The translations under genes and the position numbers were made by a program. A stretch of DNA of 37,522 nt from an uncultured Bacteroides sp. (GTDB lineage Bacteria > Bacteroidota > Bacteroidia > Bacteroidales > Bacteroidaceae), in assembly GCA_944320295.1 (NCBI GenBank), contig CALUGY010000032.1, positions 1 through 37,522 on the forward strand. Direction: 5' to 3'. The notes beneath the pieces are model-generated. The model searched no databases and had not been told where the DNA came from. It was given only the letters and a program-made list of their open reading frames with translations. Below, piece by piece: positions 24,373 to 33,930 of this stretch; position 1 is the first letter of the stretch, and every line of letters begins with the position of its first letter.

Positions 24373-25248
24373 ATGTGTATGACATCGTTGTTTTTGTTGA
24401 CCGGCGCGGCCGGGGATATTGTTGCTTTGGAACCCGGAAAACTGGAGCGCCTCTGGCAGCAGTTCCTGGACTGGGGGGTAGATGCCGGAGGGCGCATCCT
24501 GGGTGCTGTCATCATCTTCGTGGTGGGCAAGTTCCTCATTTCGTTCCTGAAGAAGATGCTGGCCCGCATTTTGAAACGGCGGCAGATGGATGCCGGGGTG
24601 CAGAGTTTCGTGCGCAGCCTGGTGAGTATCTTGCTGAACCTGCTGCTGGTGGTGGCCATCGTGAGCAAGCTCGGCATCGAGACCACCTCCTTTGCCGCCT
24701 TGCTGGCATCGGCCGGCGTGGCAATAGGCATGGCCCTGTCGGGGAACTTGCAGAACTTTGCCGGGGGACTTATCATCCTTGTGTTCAAACCCTATAAGGT
24801 GGGCGACTGGATTGATATCCAATCGGTGTCGGGCACGGTAAGGGAGATACAGATATTCCACACCATCCTGACCACGGCGGACAACAAAGTGGTGTACATA
24901 CCCAACGGCACGCTGAGCAGCGGCACCATCGTGAACTATAGCCGCGAGGACACCCGCCGTGTGGAGTGGGTAGTAGGGGTGGAGTATGGCGTGGACTACG
25001 ACCATGTGGAGAGCGTGGCGCGGCGCATTCTTGCCGCCGATAAACGAATACTCGACACGCCGGCTCCTTTCGTGGCGCTCCATGCGCTGGACGCCAGCAG
25101 CGTGAACGTCACCATCCGCGTGTGGGTGAAGACTTCGGACTATTGGGACGTGTATTTCAACATGAACAAGCAGATTTATGCTACGTTCAATGCGGAAGGA
25201 ATCGGCTTCCCCTTCCCGCAGCTTACCATCCATCAGGCGAAAGATTGA
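24373..25248 (+). CDS. Small mechanosensitive ion channel, MscS family
   Basis: 291 residues, close to the classic MscS length. Three membrane helices are visible: about 36-56 (ILGAVIIFVVGKFLISFL), about 80-100 (LVSILLNLLLVVAIVSKL), and the pore-lining third helix with SAGVAIGMALSGNLQNFAGG, the Gly/Ala-packed family signature. The beta domain follows (FKPYKVGDWIDIQSVSGTV), then the cytoplasmic alpha/beta vestibule ending FPFPQLTIHQ. It releases solutes through the inner membrane under hypo-osmotic stress. ATG 24379 (two codons later) is an equally good start, with AAAGG 9 nt upstream. The minus-strand open frame across it is a shadow. It stands alone between the GH127-like gene and two unknown genes. 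Confidence 0.95.
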   Translation: MCMTSLFLLTGAAGDIVALEPGKLERLWQQFLDWGVDAGGRILGAVIIFVVGKFLISFLKKMLARILKRRQMDAGVQSFVRSLVSILLNLLLVVAIVSKLGIETTSFAALLASAGVAIGMALSGNLQNFAGGLIILVFKPYKVGDWIDIQSVSGTVREIQIFHTILTTADNKVVYIPNGTLSSGTIVNYSREDTRRVEWVVGVEYGVDYDHVESVARRILAADKRILDTPAPFVALHALDASSVNVTIRVWVKTSDYWDVYFNMNKQIYATFNAEGIGFPFPQLTIHQAKD

Positions 25249-25616
25249 CGGAGGGTGCAAGGAGTCATCCCGTGCGCCTCTGTTTGTCCTCCTTTTTCTT
25301 GGTGTGGGCAAGACGGGTAACTCTGCGGAATATCTCTTGGTGCAGGGAGAAAACCGTTCTTCGCAGCCCGAAGTCAGCCTTTGTAGGCTTAAAGTGTGTT
25401 AAATATATAGTTAAAGTATCCACACCTTTTATAATCCGCTAAAAACAAGGATATATGACAAAAACGAGCAAAACGGAGTGTTACTTCCGGCGTATTTGTC
25501 AATATTCGTATACAAAGTCCCTGTTGGAAGGGCCGCCGAAATCCTGCGCCCTCCCGTTTTGCGGAATATGAACATTTGGCTCGTGTGAGGGTGGGGCCGC
25601 TAAAAGATACTGTGTT
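25249..25616. other. Intergenic stretch without a recognised gene
   Basis: GGAGG and CCTCC flank about 35 nt just after the MscS stop, followed by a short T run (25249-25310), a weak terminator candidate. A small AGCCT/AGGCT hairpin lies near 25375-25390. I see no convincing promoter or RNA gene, and no open frame that looks coding. Confidence 0.4.
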
Positions 25617-26132
25617 ATGAAAGGATTTGTGGAACATGTATTGGTGAACTCTGATGAAGTGCTTCGTGAAGTGGTGCGGGAATGCCTTGACGTGGAGGTG
25701 CCTTACCGGGCGGAAGATTATGCCGCCTGGCTGAAGGCGGAGCAAGGAATGACGGGTGCTGAGGCCGCTACGGAACTGCATGCGCTGACGGAACTGGACC
25801 GGGAGCTTTTCACTATGGAGGAGGACTTTTTCTGTCGGCTGGCCGAGGCGGGAGAGAAAGGGCCGGAGGCAATGGACGAGGTTTTCGGAGACTATGCCCG
25901 CATTGTGGACGAATGGATGGAAGATGCGCGTAGGGAGGATGTTGGCATTCCGCTTGACACGTTGTCCGCTTGGCGGAAGACCTTGGAACGCTATCGCCGT
26001 TTTTTAACGGGGCAGAGGGCAAGTGCCGTAGATACCTTGTCCTATTCTTATAAAGAGTTGCAAAAGAACTTCCGCCGCCGCTTGCGCACACAAGACCGCA
26101 TGAGCGAGGGCAAGTTGTTGTTTTCCCCATAA
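25617..26132 (+). CDS. Hypothetical protein, 171 aa, helical
   Basis: 171 residues from ATG 25617, with no signal peptide or membrane segment. It is rich in Glu and Arg and looks almost wholly alpha-helical (EVLREVVRECLDVEVPY, MDEVFGDYARIVDEWMED, AWRKTLERYRRFL), with a basic C-terminus (FRRRLRTQDR). Base composition is like that of the surrounding core genes. I recognise no domain. The gene is followed after about 146 bp by another unrecognised gene on the same strand and then by a strong terminator, so the two may form a unit. Confidence 0.6.
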   Translation: MKGFVEHVLVNSDEVLREVVRECLDVEVPYRAEDYAAWLKAEQGMTGAEAATELHALTELDRELFTMEEDFFCRLAEAGEKGPEAMDEVFGDYARIVDEWMEDARREDVGIPLDTLSAWRKTLERYRRFLTGQRASAVDTLSYSYKELQKNFRRRLRTQDRMSEGKLLFSP

Positions 26133-26278
26133 GCCTTATCGACTCTTTGTTTTCCAAGGCCACCCGTGTCGGATATACTGTCGAGAGCTTTGGCTGTACG
26201 CCCCGCCAATGGTTTCGGGAGTGGCTGGATTCCCGCATTGCCTGTATCCGTGTGATTACGTCAGGGGGTGAATGCAGG

Positions 26279-26695
26279 ATGTCGGATGTGAACCGCCTCC
26301 TCATATCTACTACCCGACGGGAAGTTCAGGTGGTTCTTAACAATGGTGCGCAAGCGGCTCTTTGTTCGAGGACAGCTTCCGAAGGCATGCACATGGTAAA
26401 CGTGGCCCGCCTCGAGGATATCCAGATTCGTAACTTTCCCAGCATGAAAGAATTTCTTGAAGAACACGCCGCTAGCTTTCCCGCTTGCCAACGTTTGACT
26501 ACCATAATCCGTGAGGTGGCCAAAGAGAATGGCCTGAAAATCATTACCAACAATATCAAGCTTCTCAACAGTCTTGTCATCTCCGTCCAAGGAGACCGCC
26601 TCTTTTCCCTGCTCCCCGCTTTGCGGAAAGAGCTTGAACTCGTGCGGGAGGAAACCATGCTTGTGCTAGCCGGTAGCGGCAAGAGGGGAAAATGA
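26279..26695 (+). CDS. Hypothetical protein, about 138 aa
   Basis: ATG 26279 opens a 138-codon frame (MSDVNRLLISTTRREVQVVL). The same frame is open further upstream to a TTG at 26147, which would add 44 residues, but there is no ATG or good ribosome-binding site there. The predicted product mixes strands and helices, including ACQRLTTIIREVAKENGLK and SLLPALRKELELVREE, with no signal peptide or membrane helix. I recognise no family. The start is uncertain. A strong bidirectional terminator follows 39 bp downstream. Confidence 0.5.
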   Translation: MSDVNRLLISTTRREVQVVLNNGAQAALCSRTASEGMHMVNVARLEDIQIRNFPSMKEFLEEHAASFPACQRLTTIIREVAKENGLKIITNNIKLLNSLVISVQGDRLFSLLPALRKELELVREETMLVLAGSGKRGK

Positions 26696-26733
26696 CGAGG
26701 TCAGTAGGATGAAACCGTTACAGCCACGGCATT

Positions 26734-26780
26734 AAAAGAGCCGTTCCAACCCTCTTTGAGTAGGGTGAAACGGCTCTTTT
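26734..26780. terminator. Strong bidirectional terminator
   Basis: AAAAGAGCCGTT (26734-26745) pairs with AACGGCTCTTTT (26769-26780), with an inner AACCCT/AGGGT stem and a short loop. The A/T ends on both sides let it serve the plus-strand unknown genes and the convergent GH97 gene. Confidence 0.85.
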
Positions 26781-26810
26781 CTATAAACTTATCTCGTTAT
26801 GGGATGCTTG

Positions 26811-28790
26811 TCAGTTCACTTTGGTGAGGTGTACGACAGCTCCTCCGTCCGATGCCAGCGGCAGAGGAATGATATCGCCTTTTGTAACAGTCTTTATTTC
26901 TTTCTTTAGGTGGTTGGGATTCTCGGCCGCATCGTCGGCATCCGTGTAAATAGTGGCTTCATAATTCCCTTCTTCCAAAAAGTCCAATGACAGCTCCAAG
27001 GTGCGGGGCGACCGGGTGTTCAATGTGCCGATCCACCAGTCGGAACCGCTGCGGCGGGCTACTGTGACGTACTTGCCGATTTCGGCATGCGGCACTTTGA
27101 TTTCGTCCCAAGTGCCCGGTACGGTACATAACACTTCGAATCCCGGTTGTCCTTCATAAGCCATCGGCGTGTCGCAAAGGGAGGTCAGATGGTTCTCAAG
27201 CACGACGTACATGGCCAGCATGTGGCAACGGGTACTCATGACATTGGGGTTGACATACTGTATCTTGAAGTCTTCGCGGTTTTGTGCATGGAAGCCTCCC
27301 AAATGATAGTCGGCTGATCCGGCCAACATGCGGGTGAAGGGTATGTTTATGTCGTGATCGGCGTTGACCATGTTCGCCCATTTGCATTGTTCGTAGTTGA
27401 GCGTTCCTTCGCGTGTGAACTCGTTGGGGTATGTACGCACCAGTCCCGAAGGTTTGCTTGCCCCGTGGAACTGTATGAACAGGTGGTGCTTGGCAGCGCA
27501 CGCCAGTATTTCTTCTTGGATACGCATCATTTCCTGGTCATTCCTGTCCATGAAGTCTACCATGAGGCCCTTTACTCCCCATTGCTCGTAGAGGGTGAAT
27601 GCCTCCTCCAATTTGTCGTATAGCGGACGCCAATGTACCCATAAGTGTAATCCCACGCCTTTGCTTTTGGCGTATTCCGCAATGCGGGGCATGTTGAGGC
27701 AGGGTATGGGTTTGGTGACATCGGCATTCGGGCCGGCCCATCCGAAGTTGAAGTTGTCGTCATAGTACCACGGCGTTTCGGCGTATCCGTATATGCCGTG
27801 TGCGTCCAGTCCGTGGCGGGCGGCAAAGTCGATGTAATACTTGTTGGTATCAAAGTTGTTTCCCGGCGAGAAGGTCGTGTCGGGCACCACGTTGCCGTTC
27901 CACCAAGTGAATGTCGTGCGGCAAGGTTTTATCCACGATGTGTCTTTTATCTTGCACGGCTCATTCAGGCTGGTGATGACATTGCTTTCCAGTAATCCTC
28001 CGGCATGGTCTGAAATGAGATAGACGCGCCACGGGCTGCAATGCGGGAATTCATCGATTTCCACTTTTATTTTTTCTTGTCCCAATTTGGGCGTGAGCCG
28101 GGCGTTCATACCGCTTTTGTCTTTTATGAGGTAAAGGCCTGCAAAGTCGCGTATGGCGGCCTCGGTGATGGAGACAAACAAGTCGTTCCCGTAGTGGAAG
28201 GTGGCGGGCATTTCAATCAGGGTATTCTCTTTCACCGCGTTGTAGTCCACGTGGTCGTAGAGGGCTTCGTGCGAGTTAATATATCCGGGCAGATACATTA
28301 GTAGGGCCTTAGGGTTGTTTTGCAAATTGAATTGTGTTTTCTCGTCGTAGATGACACACGAGTTCCAACCGTCTTGTTCGGGAAATTCATAACGGAATGC
28401 AACTCCGTCGTTGAACACACGTGCAACCAAGTGTATGGTTCGTTTAGGAGATGATTTTTCCGTCAAGGGAACGATAAGTTCGTTGCAATGGTTGCGTGCG
28501 ATGCGTACTTTGCCCACCACCAGTTCGTAAGTCTCGTCGATTTCCTTCCGGCTGATTTTGCCGACTTTCAGGTTGCTGCTAAACGTCCCGTTGTCGAACT
28601 CGAAGCCCAGCTGTGATTTGGACACAAGAGGTTGTTTCTTATAACTCACGTCATAGCTCAATTCGTCCGGGCTGACTTGCAGCGTGAATTTGATGTGTTT
28701 GTCCGGTGAAGTCACAGAAATTCTTTTTTGTGCCATAGCGGAACTGAAGCATAGCAGAACCGCAGAAAAGAAGATGAATAGTTTTCTCAT
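26811..28790 (-). CDS. GH97 glycosidase, retaining alpha-galactosidase type
   Basis: 659 residues from ATG 28790; the open frame begins four codons earlier with TTG. Signal peptide MRKLFIFFSAVLLCFSSAMA. N-terminal beta-super-sandwich, then the catalytic barrel with FTWWNGNVVPDTTF, GIYGYAETPWYYDD and HLWVHWRPLYDKLE. GLMVDFMDRNDQEMM carries Asp412, and the NYEQCKW Glu467 lies 55 residues later. From memory this matches the nucleophile and acid/base of retaining GH97 alpha-galactosidases (415 and 470 in the Bacteroides enzyme), whereas SusB-type inverting alpha-glucosidases lack that Asp. The catalytic assignment is family knowledge plus position, not proof. Third and last gene of PUL 2, 55 bp after susD. 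Confidence 0.9.
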   Translation of the reverse strand: MRKLFIFFSAVLLCFSSAMAQKRISVTSPDKHIKFTLQVSPDELSYDVSYKKQPLVSKSQLGFEFDNGTFSSNLKVGKISRKEIDETYELVVGKVRIARNHCNELIVPLTEKSSPKRTIHLVARVFNDGVAFRYEFPEQDGWNSCVIYDEKTQFNLQNNPKALLMYLPGYINSHEALYDHVDYNAVKENTLIEMPATFHYGNDLFVSITEAAIRDFAGLYLIKDKSGMNARLTPKLGQEKIKVEIDEFPHCSPWRVYLISDHAGGLLESNVITSLNEPCKIKDTSWIKPCRTTFTWWNGNVVPDTTFSPGNNFDTNKYYIDFAARHGLDAHGIYGYAETPWYYDDNFNFGWAGPNADVTKPIPCLNMPRIAEYAKSKGVGLHLWVHWRPLYDKLEEAFTLYEQWGVKGLMVDFMDRNDQEMMRIQEEILACAAKHHLFIQFHGASKPSGLVRTYPNEFTREGTLNYEQCKWANMVNADHDINIPFTRMLAGSADYHLGGFHAQNREDFKIQYVNPNVMSTRCHMLAMYVVLENHLTSLCDTPMAYEGQPGFEVLCTVPGTWDEIKVPHAEIGKYVTVARRSGSDWWIGTLNTRSPRTLELSLDFLEEGNYEATIYTDADDAAENPNHLKKEIKTVTKGDIIPLPLASDGGAVVHLTKVN

Positions 28791-28845
28791 TGCATTTGTC
28801 AAGTTGATAAATATTAAGTGATATGTTTTTTATCGTTGTGGTATG

Positions 28846-30420
28846 TCATTGCGGGTTTTGGGTTAAATTCGAGTTGCGTTGTAACTGGTCGAAAGGAATC
28901 AGCATCAGGTTGCGTTTGGTGTCATGGGTCGCTTCGTGTTCCCACCAACAGCCTTCGCTGAAGTTGTTGTCAAAACGGATCAATTGACTGCGCCGTAATC
29001 CTTCCAACGCGAATTCCACGCCGAGTTCTTGCAGCAACCTGCCGTATTTGACGGGGACACCATTATAATTGATGGTGGCTTGCAATTCGGCTCCGGTTAG
29101 TTCTATAGGGTTGTCGAATGCCCTTTGGCGTACTTCATTGACTAGTGCGGCTGCTTCTTCAGGGTCGCCTCCAGTCCGTAGTATGCATTCGGCTTTTGTC
29201 ATCAGTACTTCGGCGTAACGCATGATGACATAATCGTTGTCCGGTGTGCCTGTGGCACCCACTTTGATTTCGTATTTGCCGAAGCGGTATCCTTCGTACA
29301 TGGTTGCTGCTCCATCAAGTCCGCTGACTTCACGTGTGTAGCTTAGCAGTATGTTGGGGTCTCCACACCAGCCTTCTGTGTATAACGGACTGCCGTCAAG
29401 CGCATATTGTTGTCCCATGCGCCAAGTCTTTTCCAAACGCTTGTCGCCTTCAATGTAGCTGTCGAAAAATGTAGGTACCCCTACACAACCGCCGTCCAGC
29501 CATGTGGATTGCAGGTTGAACGTCTTGATTTGTGCGTTGTGCAATGTCTTGCGTGCCCACATGTAAATCTGTCCTCCGGATTTTTCTTCGTCGAAAGGAA
29601 TGACAAACATGGTTTCGTTGCTCAGTTCATTGTTGGTACTGAAAGGCATGGAGTAGTCGCTGTCCAGTTTGTATTTACCGGCAAGGATGATTTCATCGCA
29701 AAGGCTCTTGCATTCCTCGTACATGGGAGTGCCTATCCAGGCTTCCGCGTTGAGGTACAGACGTGCCAGCAGCATTTTTGCGTTCCACTTGTTAAACCGT
29801 CCGTAAGTGGACATCACATCTTCGCTTAAGTTGTCCATATTATTCTTCAGCTCAGTTTCAATGAAACTGAAGACTTCTGCCCTTGTTTTCGTGGGAGGAA
29901 GATACCCTTCAGGAACGTCATAGCGGTCTATGATGGGAACATTGCCGAATGCTTCGATTAGCAGATAATAGTAGAAAGCCCGTGCAACTTTCAACTCAGA
30001 TATATATATGTCTTTGTCCGCCATTTCGATAGTAGAGTTTTCGAACTGATAGAGAACCCGGTTGGCACTAGCAATGCCGCTGTATAGGTAGTTCCATATA
30101 TTGTTCAGATGTGCATCTTCTTCCATCCATTGATGACGGTGCAAGCGTACATAGATTCCACCGTCATACCACAAACTAAGGTTCTTTACCGGCGTGACAC
30201 AAATATCCGTCGTTTCTTCCAAATCCCACCAACTACAATGCTCTGTCAGGTTGCGCATGCTGGAATAAACAGGTACCATGGCTGCTAAGAATTCGGATTC
30301 GTTTTTATAAAAGTCGCTTTCCGGGATGCTGCTGAATACTTCTTCATCTAAGTTAGTGCATGCCCCGAATAAGATGCCAGCAGCAGCGAGTGCATTTATT
30401 AAGTATGTCTTTTTGAACAT
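28846..30420 (-). CDS. SusD-family glycan-binding lipoprotein (PUL 2)
   Basis: 524 residues. The lipobox ILFGAC gives Cys21, followed by TNLDEEVF, an acidic surface-export signal. The N-terminal part (SDFYKNESEFLAAMVPVYSSM) and the TPR-like helices (ASANRVLYQFENS, ELKVARAFYYYLLIEAFGNVP) are SusD family marks, as are VIMRYAEVLMTKAECILRTG and the C-terminal LGVEFALEGLRRSQLIRFDN. It binds the glycan at the surface over the SusC barrel encoded 18 bp upstream. The ligand is unknown; the adjacent GH97 points to an alpha-galactoside-containing glycan (inference). Confidence 0.95.
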   Translation of the reverse strand: MFKKTYLINALAAAGILFGACTNLDEEVFSSIPESDFYKNESEFLAAMVPVYSSMRNLTEHCSWWDLEETTDICVTPVKNLSLWYDGGIYVRLHRHQWMEEDAHLNNIWNYLYSGIASANRVLYQFENSTIEMADKDIYISELKVARAFYYYLLIEAFGNVPIIDRYDVPEGYLPPTKTRAEVFSFIETELKNNMDNLSEDVMSTYGRFNKWNAKMLLARLYLNAEAWIGTPMYEECKSLCDEIILAGKYKLDSDYSMPFSTNNELSNETMFVIPFDEEKSGGQIYMWARKTLHNAQIKTFNLQSTWLDGGCVGVPTFFDSYIEGDKRLEKTWRMGQQYALDGSPLYTEGWCGDPNILLSYTREVSGLDGAATMYEGYRFGKYEIKVGATGTPDNDYVIMRYAEVLMTKAECILRTGGDPEEAAALVNEVRQRAFDNPIELTGAELQATINYNGVPVKYGRLLQELGVEFALEGLRRSQLIRFDNNFSEGCWWEHEATHDTKRNLMLIPFDQLQRNSNLTQNPQ

Positions 30421-30438
30421 GATTATTGTATTTAAGGG

Positions 30439-33400
30439 TTAGAATAAAAGATTTAAACCGAATGTGAACTGGCGTGTCGTGGGATACAATTCACCTGCTC
30501 CCGAACCTTCTACGCCTGGTGCCAGACCTTTGATGCTGACTTCCGGATCCAAGCCTTTGTAACCGGTCATGGTCAAGAGATTGTTTCCTGCCAAATAAAT
30601 GCGAAGGCGTTTTATAATGTCTTGCTTCTTCAGATTGAATGTATAGCCTATGTTGAGGTTGTCCAGTTTTACATAGTCTCCGTCTTCTACATAATAACTT
30701 TGCATGGCTGGTGCTCCTTTGACGTACGAATTTCCCCCGAACGGCTTTTCTAATACGGAACGGGGCAGGTTGCCTTCACCTATGCGTGAGATTGTTTCCC
30801 AATGCATTCGTTGACGGTTTAGTACCTGGAAATTAAAAGCACCCCGAAACATGACGGATACGTCGAATCCTTTGTATTTGGCGTTCAAAGTCAAACTGCT
30901 GTAAGTAGTGGGTATTCCGTTACCGATTACACGTTTGTCTGCATCGTTGGCTTCTGTCAACAATTTGGGATTCCCATCGGCTCCGTATACTAACCATAGC
31001 CCGTCGTCTGTCAGGCCATAAGTTTGGAACCCGTGGAAGTTGCCAACAGGAGCACCTTCTTGTACGATGTGCGTATGTGTCTGGATGGGTGAACCGGTAC
31101 TGCCTTCGTACCAGTAGTCTTTTTCGTAGAGTCCGTTGGACAACGAAAGTATCTTGTTCTTATTGTATGACAGGGTTCCGGTGATGTCAAGGCGGAAGTC
31201 CTTTGTCTGTACCGGCGTGCCGTTCAACAGAATTTCGATACCCTGGTTCCTTATCTTGCCCACATTAGCCATCATGCTCGATACCATATAGGGTGGGGTG
31301 GGGACTTCGTAGGTCGATAACAAGTCGGATGTTTCGCGGTTGTAAATGTCAATAGAACCGGATAATCTGTTTTTGAAGAACGCGAAGTCGATACCCAAGT
31401 TCAACTCACTTTTTGTTTCCCACTTTAAATCCGGGTTAGGATTTTGGTGAGGTGCTGCACCCTGTGTCCATTTGCCATTGATATAAGCGAATCCTCCATA
31501 ATTCAACAGGTACATGGAGAGTAAATTGGATGTTACTTCATTTCCGGTGACTCCGTATCCGATGCGTAACTTCAAATCATCCAACCAGCTTGCACCTTCC
31601 ATGAAACGTTCTTTGCTGATGCGCCAGCCTGCCGACACGGCGGGGAACCATCCCCATTTGTGATTGGCACCGAAACGTGAGGAACCTTCACGTCGTAGGC
31701 TGGCCATAAACATGTATTTTTCATCATAATTGTACGTTACGCGCCCGAAGAAAGAAATGAGTTTGTGCGTATTCCGATAGCTGGTCATGTCTGCCTTGTT
31801 GTCAGCCATGTCGTTCATGGAGCCAATGTTCCAAGGGCCAAACATATCCGTAGGAAAGTCTTTTGCCCACTGGTAGATGCCTTTTGCATCATCGTATTGA
31901 TAGCTATATCCTAACATGCCACCCATATTGTGTGCCCCGATGGACTTTGCATAGTCACCGACTAATTCCAAAGTCTTTTGCGTCGTGTTGTCTGCCCAGT
32001 TCCAGACATTGCCATTATCGCCGTTTACCACGGTGGTCATGTGTTTGAAAGTATTGGCTTTGTTTTCCATCCGGTCGAAGCGTTGTAATGCTCCCATTAC
32101 GCTGAGGTTTAGCCCCTCAATGGGTGATAGTGTGACCTTTCCGCTCATCATCAACTGGTTGTAGCTCTCTTCATCGCTTTCTTCGTTAATCATGGCTACC
32201 GGGTTGTAAGGCTTCAGGTTGATTTTATATTCCGTGTAGTTCCCGTTTTCGTCATAAATGGGGCGGGTCGGATTCTCCAACAGGGCGTGTAAATAAGTGG
32301 CATACCATGCACGTTGTTGAGTGACGTAGCTGTCGTTGATGTTTAGTTGGAAGCGCAGTTTGTTGTCAAACATGTTATGGTTCACGCCTACCTTGGCCGT
32401 AATCGATTCCCTGTCGGTTCTGCGAATGACACCTTCGCGCTTGCGGTAATCTACAGAAGCTACGTAGTTGGACTCGGCACTTCCCCCTTTTAGCGATAAG
32501 AAGTGGTTGTGGCTGATGGCGGTACGGCTGATGGCATCTACCCAGTCGGTAGTTGTTCCTTCATCTTGTATGCCGGGAAAATCCGGGTCGTCTTTCAATG
32601 CGCGATAGTCATCAGCCGTCAGCATATCAGCATGCTTTGCAAAGGTCTCAAAGGACACGGAACCGTTGTATTCCAATGTCGTCTTGTTGGCTTTGGGCTG
32701 GTTGGTCGTGATGACAATCACTCCGTTGGTACCTCTTGTTCCATAAATGGCCGCAGCCGAACCGTCTTTCAGTACATCTATGGATTCAATGTCCTCGCTC
32801 GAAATGGCAGTAAGATTGCCACCGGGAATGCCGTCGATGACAATCAGCGGACTGGTATTACCAGACAATGAGTTTACGCCACGGATAGTCATTTCCAAGC
32901 CTATTACGGGGTCACCCGTATAGTTGGATAATTGCAGGCCGGCAACCTTTCCTTGCAATAGTTGCTCCGGACTTTTTACCATACCTGCCAAGAAGTCGTC
33001 TTTTTTCACCGAGGTAATGGCACTAGTCACTTCTCCTTTTTTCATGGAGCCGTAGCCGACCACCACAATTTCGTCCAGCATCTCAGTATCTTCCTGCAAA
33101 ACAATTTCCAGGGAAGATTTGCCGGCAACGGCTACGTCCTGCGAAATGAAGCCGATATAGGAGATGGTCAACCTCGCATCGTCCGGCACTTCGAGACTGA
33201 AATTGCCGTTGATGTCCGTAATGGCTCCAATTGTACTTCCTGCCATCGTGACATTCGCTCCGATGACAGGTTCCCCATTGGCCATCTTTACGGTGCCGGT
33301 AACCCGCTTGGCCATTGAATCTGTCCCGGCTTTCTTGTCGCTGATCACGATGGATTTTGCAGAGACGATTTTGTAAGTTAACCCCTTTTTCTGCAATACT

Positions 33401-33651
33401 TCATCCAGTAGGACCGATACCTTCACATTACGTTTTGAGACCGTAATGTCTTTTTTGTCGTCGATGATAGCATTCCTGTATGAGAAGCGATAAGTGGTTT
33501 GCTTCTCGATGCTTCTGAAGAACTGCCTTAATGTGGCATTCTTCAACTCTATGGTTACATTCTGCTGTTCCTGTGCATAGCTGTTAATCGTGCCTATAGT
33601 CAAAAGCAAAATAGTAATGTAGAGTATCCTTTTCACCATTGTTTTATTCAT
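30439..33651 (-). CDS. SusC-family TonB-dependent transducer with STN domain (PUL 2)
   Basis: 1070 residues. Signal peptide to about 26, then an STN signalling domain (about 31-103: TIELKNATLRQFFRSIEKQT), a carboxypeptidase-D-like domain (about 117-190: GTVKMANGEPVIGANVTMAG), the VVVGYG join, a plug with VIDGIPGGNLTAISSEDIES, and the outer-membrane barrel ending FGLNLLF. The STN domain means it can contact a FecR-type anti-sigma factor in the periplasm; the ECF sigma/FecR pair at 34680-36301 is the obvious partner. Residues 31-201 are about 80% identical by eye to the SusC at 36734, while the plug differs. Divergent from the DNA-glycosylase gene; likely driven by the shared leader at 33660-33740. 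Confidence 0.96.
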   Translation of the reverse strand: MNKTMVKRILYITILLLTIGTINSYAQEQQNVTIELKNATLRQFFRSIEKQTTYRFSYRNAIIDDKKDITVSKRNVKVSVLLDEVLQKKGLTYKIVSAKSIVISDKKAGTDSMAKRVTGTVKMANGEPVIGANVTMAGSTIGAITDINGNFSLEVPDDARLTISYIGFISQDVAVAGKSSLEIVLQEDTEMLDEIVVVGYGSMKKGEVTSAITSVKKDDFLAGMVKSPEQLLQGKVAGLQLSNYTGDPVIGLEMTIRGVNSLSGNTSPLIVIDGIPGGNLTAISSEDIESIDVLKDGSAAAIYGTRGTNGVIVITTNQPKANKTTLEYNGSVSFETFAKHADMLTADDYRALKDDPDFPGIQDEGTTTDWVDAISRTAISHNHFLSLKGGSAESNYVASVDYRKREGVIRRTDRESITAKVGVNHNMFDNKLRFQLNINDSYVTQQRAWYATYLHALLENPTRPIYDENGNYTEYKINLKPYNPVAMINEESDEESYNQLMMSGKVTLSPIEGLNLSVMGALQRFDRMENKANTFKHMTTVVNGDNGNVWNWADNTTQKTLELVGDYAKSIGAHNMGGMLGYSYQYDDAKGIYQWAKDFPTDMFGPWNIGSMNDMADNKADMTSYRNTHKLISFFGRVTYNYDEKYMFMASLRREGSSRFGANHKWGWFPAVSAGWRISKERFMEGASWLDDLKLRIGYGVTGNEVTSNLLSMYLLNYGGFAYINGKWTQGAAPHQNPNPDLKWETKSELNLGIDFAFFKNRLSGSIDIYNRETSDLLSTYEVPTPPYMVSSMMANVGKIRNQGIEILLNGTPVQTKDFRLDITGTLSYNKNKILSLSNGLYEKDYWYEGSTGSPIQTHTHIVQEGAPVGNFHGFQTYGLTDDGLWLVYGADGNPKLLTEANDADKRVIGNGIPTTYSSLTLNAKYKGFDVSVMFRGAFNFQVLNRQRMHWETISRIGEGNLPRSVLEKPFGGNSYVKGAPAMQSYYVEDGDYVKLDNLNIGYTFNLKKQDIIKRLRIYLAGNNLLTMTGYKGLDPEVSIKGLAPGVEGSGAGELYPTTRQFTFGLNLLF

Positions 33652-33659
33652 GTTTAGTA

Positions 33660-33740
33660 GATTAAGTTTTTAAGTAATTAGAACATTAAACAAGCTTGCT
33701 TAATGTAAAAGACAATGATTTTCTCATGGGATACCGAACA
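33660..33740 (-). promoter_or_regulatory. ECF-type promoter/leader block upstream of PUL 2 susC
   Basis: On the minus strand this block reads TGTTCGGTATC, ATTGTCTTTTACATTAAGC, AAGCTTGTTTAATG, TTCTAATTACTTAAAAAC. It aligns with few gaps to 36637-36718 upstream of the other STN-type susC. It includes the palindromic CAAGCTTG core. No TAnnTTTG box occurs in the shared part, as expected for a promoter read by an ECF sigma factor (inference). Confidence 0.6.
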
Positions 33741-33930
33741 AATCACATGCTTTACAACATATATCGCTGTTCGTAGTTTCGCCGGTACATTTGTGCTTCT
33801 AATTACATTTTGTGTTGCAATATTCGTTGAAAAAAGCAATATTTGCAAGCTTTTGCAAGCATTTTATTCGTTCGCTGCATATAGCCCGGAAGTTTTTATA
33901 TTGGCAATTACAATAAAATTTGTGACAACA

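Noticed and set aside
24259-25311. 350-codon minus-strand open frame
   Set aside because: It lies over the MscS gene, which has clear family motifs; the minus frame is His/Arg-rich with no recognisable domain.
25389-25781. 130-codon minus-strand frame
   Set aside because: It overlaps the better plus-strand gene at 25617, has no ribosome-binding site or domain, and spans an evident intergenic stretch.
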